Shown: piece by piece, positions 21,429-28,923 of the stretch
How the letters are laid out: each line of letters opens with the position of its first letter
Position numbering within the stretch: position 1 is the stretch's first letter
NCBI RefSeq assembly: GCF_002382885.1
Contig: NZ_NWVL01000003.1
Coordinates: 124,001-188,000 of the forward strand
DNA: 64,000 nucleotides
Reading direction: 5' to 3'
DNA from: Streptomyces sp. WZ.A104
GTDB lineage: Bacteria; Actinomycetota; Actinomycetes; Streptomycetales; Streptomycetaceae
Program-made: the position numbers and the translations under genes
The notes under the pieces: generated by a model
Databases searched by the model: none
Told to the model about the DNA's origin: nothing
What the model saw: only the letters and a program-made list of their open reading frames with translations

Positions 21429-22695
21429 GCTGCTCAAGGACCGGACGTACATCCGCTACTGGCTGGCCGTCGTCGCGTCCTTCCTCGGTGACGCCATCAC
21501 CAAGATCACCCTGATCTACGTGGCGGCCACCGAGACCTCGGACCCGGTGCTGTACGTGTCCCTCGTGGTCATCGCCCAGCTGCTGCCCTCCGGGGTTCTG
21601 GGGGCGTTCGTCGGCCCGCTGGCCGACCGCTTCCCGGCGCGCCTCCTCATGGTCGGCTCCGACATCGTCCGGGTGGGGCTGGTCCTGGCGATGATCCCGG
21701 CCCGCGACTCACCGACGCTGCTGCTCGTCCTGATCCTGCTCACCGGCATCGCCAAGGCGTTCTTCGAGACGGCCCGCATCACCGCGATCCCGCTGATCGT
21801 CCGGGGGCACAACATCCCGACGGCGGTCGCGCTGTTCCAGTCCACCAACCACACCCTGAACCTGGTCGGCCCCGCCCTCGGCGGGCTGCTGCTCGCGTTC
21901 TCCAGCGTCTCGGTCGTCTTCGTCATCGACGCGGTGACGTTCGTGATCTCCGCGATCCTGCTGGCCAGCATGGCCGTGCTGCGCGAGGTCCCGGTGCCCG
22001 GCAAGGACAGCGGCCGCGAGTCCTACTGGAAGTCGCTGGCCACCGGTGTCTCCGGGGTGCTCGCCGTGCCGTCGCTGCGCTTCCTCGCGATCATCCTGGT
22101 GCCGGTGATGCTCGTCCTCGGGCTCTTCACCACCAACCTCAACTCCCAGCTCCTCAACGTCTTCGACCTGTCCGCCTTCAACTTCGGCCTGGCGCAGGCG
22201 GCGTTCGGGGCGGGCTGTGTGATCGGGGCGCTGACCGGCCCGCCGCTGGTGCGCCGGTACTCCGACCGGGGGCTGCTCATCGGCTCCATCGTGCTGTTCG
22301 GCGTCTCCCTGCTGCTCCTCGCGCCGACCGGCTGGCTGCGGGACTCGCTGGGCCTGGGCGTCGTCCTGGCCTGGTGCGTGGTGGCGGGGATCGGCTCCGG
22401 CCTCTTCCAGGTTCCGGTGGCCAACACCCTGATCAGCGACCTGCCCGAGGAGATGCGCGGACGGGGCGTCGGACTGCTCAACGCCCTGATGATCAACTTC
22501 ACCATCCTCGGCGTGGTCCTGGGCGGCCTGGCCGCGGACCTGATGGGCATCGCCCTGTCGATCATCGTGGCCGGCGGACTGCTGCTGCCCGCCGCGGCCC
22601 TGCTCGCCGTCGCGTCGGCGCGCGGCAGGCCCGGCGGGGGCGACAAGGACAGCCGGACCAGCGGCGACGCCGCCGAGACGGAGGCGGTCTCATGA
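21421..22695 (+). CDS. MFS transporter, probable product exporter
   Basis: A 424-residue major facilitator protein with about 12 hydrophobic segments. The loop GPLADRFPARLLMVGSD between segments 2 and 3 is the family motif A, repeated in weaker form at GPPLVRRYSDRG. The similarity is to the enterobactin-exporter/macrolide-efflux type of MFS. It starts on a GTG overlapping the end of the termination module by 8 bases and its stop overlaps the next NRPS start. It is therefore embedded in the operon and probably exports the product and gives self-protection. Confidence 0.9.
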   Translation: MLELLKDRTYIRYWLAVVASFLGDAITKITLIYVAATETSDPVLYVSLVVIAQLLPSGVLGAFVGPLADRFPARLLMVGSDIVRVGLVLAMIPARDSPTLLLVLILLTGIAKAFFETARITAIPLIVRGHNIPTAVALFQSTNHTLNLVGPALGGLLLAFSSVSVVFVIDAVTFVISAILLASMAVLREVPVPGKDSGRESYWKSLATGVSGVLAVPSLRFLAIILVPVMLVLGLFTTNLNSQLLNVFDLSAFNFGLAQAAFGAGCVIGALTGPPLVRRYSDRGLLIGSIVLFGVSLLLLAPTGWLRDSLGLGVVLAWCVVAGIGSGLFQVPVANTLISDLPEEMRGRGVGLLNALMINFTILGVVLGGLAADLMGIALSIIVAGGLLLPAAALLAVASARGRPGGGDKDSRTSGDAAETEAVS

Positions 22696-25600
22696 CGGCC
22701 GCCGAGCAGCACCTTCCGCTCAGCCCCGCCCAGCGGCGGCTGTGGGCGCTGGCCCAGGTACGGCCGGACGACCCCTTCTTCAGCATCCCGTTCGCCGTCG
22801 GCATCGACGGGCCGCTCGACACGAAGGCCCTCGGACGCGCTCTCGACGAGCTGGTGCGCCGTCACCCCGCCCTGCGGACCCGGATCGTGCTTGGCGCCGA
22901 CGGCGAGCCCGTCGCCCGCGTCGGGACGCCCGCGCCGGTGGAGCTGCCCGTCGTGGACGCGGGGGACACCTCGGCCGCCCTGTCCGAGGCGTTCGCCCGC
23001 GAGCCGTTCACGGTGGACGGCGGCCCCCTGCTGCGGGCCCGGCTGCTGCGGCTGGACGACACCACCCACCGGCTGCTCGTCGGCGTCCACCACATCGTCT
23101 TCGACGGGGCGTCGCTGGACGTCTTCACCGGCGAACTGACCGCCCTGTACGACGCGTTCGCCCAGGGCAGGCCGTCGCCGTTGCCGGAGCCCGCCGTGGA
23201 CCACGGCGCGTTCCTGGCCCGGCGTGCGGAGCAGGACGAACGGGCCGCCGCCGCGAACCTGGCGTACTGGACGCGGCGGCTGGCCGACGCCCCCGAGGTG
23301 CTGGAACTGCCCCTCGCCCGGCCCCGCCCGGCACGCGCGGGACACGCGGGGGAGCGGCGTACGGCCGTGGTCCCGCAGGAGGTGGTGGAGCCGCTGCGAC
23401 GGCTCGCCCGGGCCGAGCGGTGCAGCCTGTTCATGGTCCTCAAAGCCGCGTGCGACGTGGTCCTCAGCCAGTACGGCGGCACCGACGTGCTCACCGGCAT
23501 GGCCCTCTCGGGCCGGGACACCACCGAGAGCGCCGGGCTCGTCGGCTACCTCACCCGGCCCGTGGTGCTGCGCGGCGACCTGTCCGGCGACCCGGAGTTC
23601 CGCGAGCTGCTGCACGGGGTGCGCGGTGACCTGCTGGACGCGCTGGACCACACCGACCTGCCGGTCGACGAGGTCATGGACCGGCTCGGCATCACCCGTG
23701 ACCCGAGCTACCACCCGCTCTACCAGGTCATGTACACGCACCAGCCCGCGGCGCCCGTACGGCGGGCGGCGGACGCGGTGTTCACGGTGGGGGAGCTGCG
23801 GCTGCCGACCATGAAGACCGACCTGGCCATCGACACCGTCGAGACGGACGAGGGCCTGCTCGCCCTGGTCGACTACCGCACCGCCCTCTTCGAGGACGCG
23901 ACGGCCGAAGCGCTGCTGGTCCGGCTGCGCACGGTGCTGGAACGCGCGGGCGCCGACCCGTCCGCAAGGGTGTCAGCGCTGCTGCGGCCCACGGCCGCCG
24001 AGCGGCGGCTGCTGACCGAGGAGTGGAACCCGGCGGGCGGGGCGGACGGCTCCGGTGCCGCCGAAGGTGCCGGTGCCGGTGAAGGCGCCGCCGGGAGCGC
24101 CGGAGATGTCCTGCACACCCTGGTGGCGGATCAGATCGCCCGTACCCCGGACGCGGTCGCCGTGGCGGACGGCGCGCGCACCTGGACCTACCGCGAACTC
24201 GACGACGCGGCGGGCCGGGTGGCGGCCCGGCTGCTGGCCGGTGGCCTCGCGCCGGAGGACCCGGTGGGCGTCTGCGCCCCCAAGTCCTTCGCCCTGGCCG
24301 CCGCCCAGCTGGGCGTGCTCAGGGCGGGCGGGGTGTGCGTACCGCTGGACCCCGAGCTGCCCGCCTTCCTGCTGCGGCTGGCCGTGGCGGACGCGGGTCT
24401 GTCGACCGTTCTCGCGGACGCGTACTCCTCCTCGCTCTTCGACCACACGCAGGTCCGGCTGACCGAACTGGACGAGAGCGCGGGGGAGCCGGGTGCCACC
24501 GACCCGACCGCGCCCCTGCCCGCCGTCGCGCCCGCCGACGCGGCCTGGGTGCTGCGCACCTCCGGCGTCACGGGCGAGCCGAAGGCCGTACTCGCCGAAC
24601 ACCGCAACCTCGTCTCCCGGCTGCGCTGGGCCCACCGGGAACTGCCCGCCGGGGCTCTGGAGGCGGTGGCTCAGCTCAGCCCGCCGGACTCGCCGGGCGC
24701 GGTCTTCGAGCTCTTCGCCCCGCTCACCCGGGGCGGCCGGGCGGTCGTTCCGGACGGCACGCGCCACACGGACAGCGGGCCTGCGGACACGGTGTACGCC
24801 GCACCCTCCGCCCTCGCCGGTCTCCTCGGCGAGGGCCGGGGCACCGCACCGGCCACGGTCCTCGCCGGGGGCGAGCTCCTCGCCCCCGCCACCCTGCGCG
24901 CGGCGTACGCCGCCGGGGCCGGCCGGGTCCACCACCTCTACACCGCGGCCGAGACCGCGGGCCCCGCCATCGGCGGGCCCGCCGCCCCGGCCCCCGGGGA
25001 CGGCACACCCGTCCCGCTCGGGCTCCCGGCGGACTGCACGGCGTACGTCCTCGGCCCGCGCGGGGAGCTGGTCGCGCCGGGCGTCGTCGGGGAACTCCAC
25101 ATCGGCGGCGCCGCCGTCACCCGGGGCTACCTGAACGACGCACGCCGTACGGCGGAGCGCTTCCTGCCCGACCCGTACGGGAAGCCGGGCGGGCGCCTGT
25201 TCGCCACCGGCGACCTCGTACGGCACACACCCGACGGGCGGCTGGTGTTCGCCGGGCGGGCCGGGGAGCAGACCCGGGCGCGCGGGGTGCGGGTGGCCGC
25301 CGCCGACATCGAGGCGGCGCTGCTGGCCCACCCCGGCGTCGTACGCGCCCACGTCACCACGCGGGCGGCCGAGGGCATCGACGCGGCGGTCACCGTCCGG
25401 CCCGGGACGGGCCCGGCCGCCGTCGAACTCCACGGCCACCTGCGCGAACTGCTGCCCGGCTACATGCTGCCCGCCCGCATCGGCGTCCTGGACCGGCTGC
25501 CGCTGCTGCCCGGCGGCCGCCCGGACGGCCCCGCCGTCGCCCGGGCGCTGGAGCAGGCGCTCGCCGAGGAGGCGAAGGCGGCAGTACAGGGGGCCCGGCC

Positions 25601-25931
25601 GCCGGTGAGCGAGTCCGAACAGCGCGTCGCCACCGCATGGCGGGAGGTCCTCGGCCGCACGGTCGGCCACGACGAGAGCTTCTTCGACGCGGGCGGCAAC
25701 TCGCTGCTGCTGATCCGGCTGCGCGACCGGCTGCGGACCGCGCTGGAGTGCCAGGTCGACGTGGTCGACCTCTTCCGGCACTCCACGGTGCGGGCCATGG
25801 CCGCCTACCTGGGCCGCCAGGACCCCGGCCGCGCGAACCCGCCCGAAGCCGGGGCACAGGAGCGCGGCCAGGCCCGGCTGCGGGCCATGCGCGCCCGGAA
25901 CCGGGAGCGCACGCCGGGACGGCCGCGATGA
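22692..25931 (+). CDS. NRPS: C-A(degenerate)-PCP
   Basis: A 1079-residue protein. The C domain (about 10-440) is complete, with LSPAQRRLWALAQ and HHIVFDG (133-139). The A domain (about 470-975) is clearly decayed. The A3 loop reads RTSGVTGEPKAV, the amino-binding Asp235 position aligns with Pro (SPPDSPGAVFELFAPL), and A5 reads YTAAETAG. A8 lacks the usual KIRG, and the catalytic A10 Lys is gone (GGRPDG for NGKxDR). The PCP is intact (GGNS, Ser 1004). I infer that this PCP is loaded in trans, the stand-alone A protein at 27316 being the obvious candidate. Gene overlap on both sides (4 bases each). Confidence 0.9.
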   Translation: MTAAEQHLPLSPAQRRLWALAQVRPDDPFFSIPFAVGIDGPLDTKALGRALDELVRRHPALRTRIVLGADGEPVARVGTPAPVELPVVDAGDTSAALSEAFAREPFTVDGGPLLRARLLRLDDTTHRLLVGVHHIVFDGASLDVFTGELTALYDAFAQGRPSPLPEPAVDHGAFLARRAEQDERAAAANLAYWTRRLADAPEVLELPLARPRPARAGHAGERRTAVVPQEVVEPLRRLARAERCSLFMVLKAACDVVLSQYGGTDVLTGMALSGRDTTESAGLVGYLTRPVVLRGDLSGDPEFRELLHGVRGDLLDALDHTDLPVDEVMDRLGITRDPSYHPLYQVMYTHQPAAPVRRAADAVFTVGELRLPTMKTDLAIDTVETDEGLLALVDYRTALFEDATAEALLVRLRTVLERAGADPSARVSALLRPTAAERRLLTEEWNPAGGADGSGAAEGAGAGEGAAGSAGDVLHTLVADQIARTPDAVAVADGARTWTYRELDDAAGRVAARLLAGGLAPEDPVGVCAPKSFALAAAQLGVLRAGGVCVPLDPELPAFLLRLAVADAGLSTVLADAYSSSLFDHTQVRLTELDESAGEPGATDPTAPLPAVAPADAAWVLRTSGVTGEPKAVLAEHRNLVSRLRWAHRELPAGALEAVAQLSPPDSPGAVFELFAPLTRGGRAVVPDGTRHTDSGPADTVYAAPSALAGLLGEGRGTAPATVLAGGELLAPATLRAAYAAGAGRVHHLYTAAETAGPAIGGPAAPAPGDGTPVPLGLPADCTAYVLGPRGELVAPGVVGELHIGGAAVTRGYLNDARRTAERFLPDPYGKPGGRLFATGDLVRHTPDGRLVFAGRAGEQTRARGVRVAAADIEAALLAHPGVVRAHVTTRAAEGIDAAVTVRPGTGPAAVELHGHLRELLPGYMLPARIGVLDRLPLLPGGRPDGPAVARALEQALAEEAKAAVQGARPPVSESEQRVATAWREVLGRTVGHDESFFDAGGNSLLLIRLRDRLRTALECQVDVVDLFRHSTVRAMAAYLGRQDPGRANPPEAGAQERGQARLRAMRARNRERTPGRPR

Positions 25932-27319
25932 CGACAGCGGCAGGACGAACGGCGGAGCCGGCACGGACCGCGGAACCGGCACGGACCACGACGGGGGACA
26001 GCGCGCACATGACGACGAGCACATCGCCCGGGCCCGCGCCCGGCCTGGGCCAGGGGTACGCCGACGACCGTGCCGCCACCGTCGGCTTCCTCGCCCGGAG
26101 CGAGGAAGCGCTGCGCGCCGCAGGCCCGGACCGGGTGGCGGCCGCCCCGCTGCACTCGGCCGCCCGCCGCGCCCGGCGGCGGTTCATGGAACGCCACGCG
26201 GCCGCCCTCTACGCCGAACTGACCGATGAGCGGCGTGAGTTCCTCAGGCTGGACGACCTCGCCGCCCGGGCGGACGCCCTGGTGCCCGGACTCGTACCGA
26301 CGAAGAGCCAGGCCGAGGAGGAGCGGCGCAGGCCGCAGCGCGACAAGGAGGGCCGGGAGACCGACCACGGGATCTTCTTCTGGGGCCTCCTGCGGGACGC
26401 CGTGGCCGGGCCGCACCTCCTGGAGGCGATGCGCAGGCCGACCCCGAAGGCGCTGGCCGCACTGCCCGGCTTCCGGGCCACCGGCCACGCCGACCTCGGC
26501 CTCGTCTCCGTGACGCGCCGGGGCGGCACGGGCGAGGTCACCGTGCACAACACACGGTTCCTCAACGCCGAGGACGACCTGCTGGTCGCCGCACTGGAGG
26601 CGGCCGTCGACCTGGTGCTGCTGGACGACTCGATCCGGGTGGGCGTGATGCGCGGCGCGCCGATGACCCACCCGCGCTACGCCGGGCGCCGGGTGTTCAG
26701 CGCGGGCATCAACCTCACCCGCCTCTACGAGGGCGAGATCTCGCTCATCGACTTCTTCCTGGGGCGCGAACTCGGCTACATCAACAAGATCTTCCGGGGG
26801 CTCAGCGTCCCGGACGACGGCACCGGCTGGCTTCCGGAATCCGTCGAGAAGCCCTGGATCGCCGCCGTGGACACCTTCGCGATCGGCGGCGGGGCACAGA
26901 TCCTGCTCGTCTTCGACCGGGTGATCGCCGCCGACGACGCCTACTTCACCCTCCCGGCCCTGCGCGAGGGGATCATCCCGGGCGCCGCCAACCTGCGGCT
27001 GCCCCGGGTCGCGGGCAACCGGCTGGCCCGGCAGGCGATCTTCGCCGACCGGCGGATCGACGCCGCATCGCCCGAGGGGCGGCTGCTGTGCGACGAGGCG
27101 GTCCCCGCGGACCGGCTGGACGCGGCGGTGGAGGCCGCGGCGGCCGAGCTGGCCAACCCGGCCGTCGTCAACAACCGCCGTGTCCTGCACGCCCACGAGG
27201 AGCCCGAGGACGAGTTCCGGCACTACATGGCGACATACGCCGTGGAGCAGTGCAGACGTCTGACCAGCAGCGACCTGGTGGAAAACCTGGAACGCACATG
27301 GATATCGAGGAACCGATGA
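25928..27319 (+). CDS. DpgC-like cofactor-independent oxygenase (enoyl-CoA hydratase fold)
   Basis: A 463-residue crotonase-fold protein related to DpgC, which converts 3,5-dihydroxyphenylacetyl-CoA to the glyoxylate with O2 and no cofactor. The helical N-terminal region, GRRVFSAGINLTRLYEGEI, FAIGGGAQILLVFDRVIAAD and EGIIPGAANLRLPRVAGNRL follow the DpgC pattern. None of the usual partners (type III PKS DpgA, DpgB, DpgD) is present, so the substrate differs. An acyl-thioester made or held on one of the flanking NRPS proteins is likely. The N-terminus has a repeated REPAR/TAEPART-like stretch; ATG 26009 is an alternative start. ATGA overlap with the NRPS before. Confidence 0.88.
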   Translation: MTTAAGRTAEPARTAEPARTTTGDSAHMTTSTSPGPAPGLGQGYADDRAATVGFLARSEEALRAAGPDRVAAAPLHSAARRARRRFMERHAAALYAELTDERREFLRLDDLAARADALVPGLVPTKSQAEEERRRPQRDKEGRETDHGIFFWGLLRDAVAGPHLLEAMRRPTPKALAALPGFRATGHADLGLVSVTRRGGTGEVTVHNTRFLNAEDDLLVAALEAAVDLVLLDDSIRVGVMRGAPMTHPRYAGRRVFSAGINLTRLYEGEISLIDFFLGRELGYINKIFRGLSVPDDGTGWLPESVEKPWIAAVDTFAIGGGAQILLVFDRVIAADDAYFTLPALREGIIPGAANLRLPRVAGNRLARQAIFADRRIDAASPEGRLLCDEAVPADRLDAAVEAAAAELANPAVVNNRRVLHAHEEPEDEFRHYMATYAVEQCRRLTSSDLVENLERTWISRNR

Positions 27320-28923
27320 CCACCACCGACAGCCTCCCCGGCACCCTGCCCCACCGCACGATGTACCAGTGGTTCGAGGAATCCGCCCTGCGGCTGCCCG
27401 GCCACCCCGCGCTGGAGATCGGCGACGAGGTCCTCACCTACGCCGAACTGCGCCGCCTCGCCCTCACCCTGGCCGCCCGCATCGTGCACAAGCACGGCGG
27501 GCTGCCCGACCGGGTCGCGCTCGCCGCCACCCGCTCGGTGGGCGCGTACGCCGGATATCTGGCGATCCAGCGGCTCGGCGCGGCCGTGGTGCCGCTGAAC
27601 CCGGACTACCCGCAGCAGCGCAACCTCGACATCGCCCAGCGCGCCGGGGTCACCGTCGCTCTCGTCGACGACCGGGCCGCGGGCCTCTTCGGGCTGCTTC
27701 CCGAGCGGCACCGGCCGACCGTGCTGGAGCTGGCCGAGGACGAGCGCGCCGACCCGGACCTGCTGGAAGGGGCGCTCCAGGAGACGCTGCCGCCGGTCCC
27801 CGCCGACCTCGGACGCGAGGCCTACCTCCTGTTCACCTCGGGGTCCACCGGCCAGCCCAAGGGCGTGCCGATCCTGCACCGCCAGTTCTCCCCGTACCTC
27901 GAACACAACATCCCGCGCTACGAGATCGGCCCGGGCAGCCGCCTCACCCAGGTCTTCGGCCTGACCTTCGACGCGCACGCCTTCGACCTCTTCGCGACCT
28001 GGGGCGGCGGCGGCACCCTGGTCGTCCCGACGGCGGCCGACCTCTACTCGCCGGTCGACTTCATCGTGGAGCGGGAGCTGACCCACTGGTTCTCGGTGCC
28101 GTCGGTGGTGCGCGAGGCCCAGCGGCTCGGCAACCTCCCGCTGGGGCGCTGCGTCACCCTCAAGCACAGCCTGTTCGGCGCCGAGCCGGTCACCGTCCAG
28201 CACGTCGCGCTGTGGCGGGAGGTGGCCCCGAACTCGGCGATCCACAACATGTACGGCCCGACCGAGGTGACCATCTGCTGCTCCAACCACCTCCTGACCG
28301 GCCCCAGTTCGAGCTGGGCCGAGTTCAGCGGCGGCACGGTGCCGATCGGCACGATGTACCCGGGCATGGAAGGCGTCCTGCTGGACGAGGACGGGCGGGA
28401 GGCGGACGAGGGCGAGCTGTGCGTACGCGGCCCGCAGCGCTTCGACGGCTATCTCGACCCGCGCGAGAACACCGGCCGCTTCCTCCGGTACGAGGAGGGC
28501 GGCCGGGCCACCGTGTACGACGGCTCCGGCCCGCTCACCGACCGCCACTGGTACCGCACCGGTGACCGGGTCCGCCGCGAGGGCGGGGTCATGGTGCACT
28601 GCGGCCGGCTCGACCAGCAGGTCAAGATCCGCGGCCACCGGGTGGAGATCGGCGAGGTGGAGGCGGTCGTCCGCCGCCACCCGGCGATCGTCGACGTCGC
28701 CGTGATCGCGCTCCCGACGGCGGAGGGGGAGACCGAGCTGGTCGCCGCCTACGCGGGCCGGGAGACGGACCCGGCGCGGTTCGACGCCTGGCTGCGCGAG
28801 CAGGTCCCGCTGCACATGGTGCCCGCGCGGATCACCCGGCTGGACGGCCTGCCGCTCAACGACAACGGAAAGACGGACCGCAACGCACTGGCGCGGATCC
28901 TCGGCACCCCGGAGGGGTCATGA
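27316..28923 (+). CDS. Stand-alone adenylation domain
   Basis: A 535-residue single-domain amino acid adenylating enzyme. All cores are intact: YLLFTSGSTGQPKGVP, FDAHAFDLF, NMYGPTEVT, YRTGD, VKIRGHRVEIGEVE and DNGKTDR with the catalytic Lys. The residues lining the pocket read D-A-F-F-L-G-M-I-C-K, which I cannot assign to a substrate; Asp235 points to an alpha-amino acid. It carries no PCP. Its position beside an NRPS whose own A domain is dead (22692) suggests it charges that PCP in trans. Its start overlaps the stop of the DpgC-like gene; an ATG at 27298 is a possible alternative. Confidence 0.9.
   Translation: MTTTDSLPGTLPHRTMYQWFEESALRLPGHPALEIGDEVLTYAELRRLALTLAARIVHKHGGLPDRVALAATRSVGAYAGYLAIQRLGAAVVPLNPDYPQQRNLDIAQRAGVTVALVDDRAAGLFGLLPERHRPTVLELAEDERADPDLLEGALQETLPPVPADLGREAYLLFTSGSTGQPKGVPILHRQFSPYLEHNIPRYEIGPGSRLTQVFGLTFDAHAFDLFATWGGGGTLVVPTAADLYSPVDFIVERELTHWFSVPSVVREAQRLGNLPLGRCVTLKHSLFGAEPVTVQHVALWREVAPNSAIHNMYGPTEVTICCSNHLLTGPSSSWAEFSGGTVPIGTMYPGMEGVLLDEDGREADEGELCVRGPQRFDGYLDPRENTGRFLRYEEGGRATVYDGSGPLTDRHWYRTGDRVRREGGVMVHCGRLDQQVKIRGHRVEIGEVEAVVRRHPAIVDVAVIALPTAEGETELVAAYAGRETDPARFDAWLREQVPLHMVPARITRLDGLPLNDNGKTDRNALARILGTPEGS

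Noticed and set aside
17565-21452. A 1295-codon open frame on the minus strand
   Set aside because: Antisense shadow of the C-A-PCP-TE gene, caused by the high GC content.
25928-27319. Calling a dihydroxyphenylglycine pathway
   Set aside because: No DpgA, DpgB or DpgD homologue and no type III PKS are in the window, so only the fold relationship is claimed.
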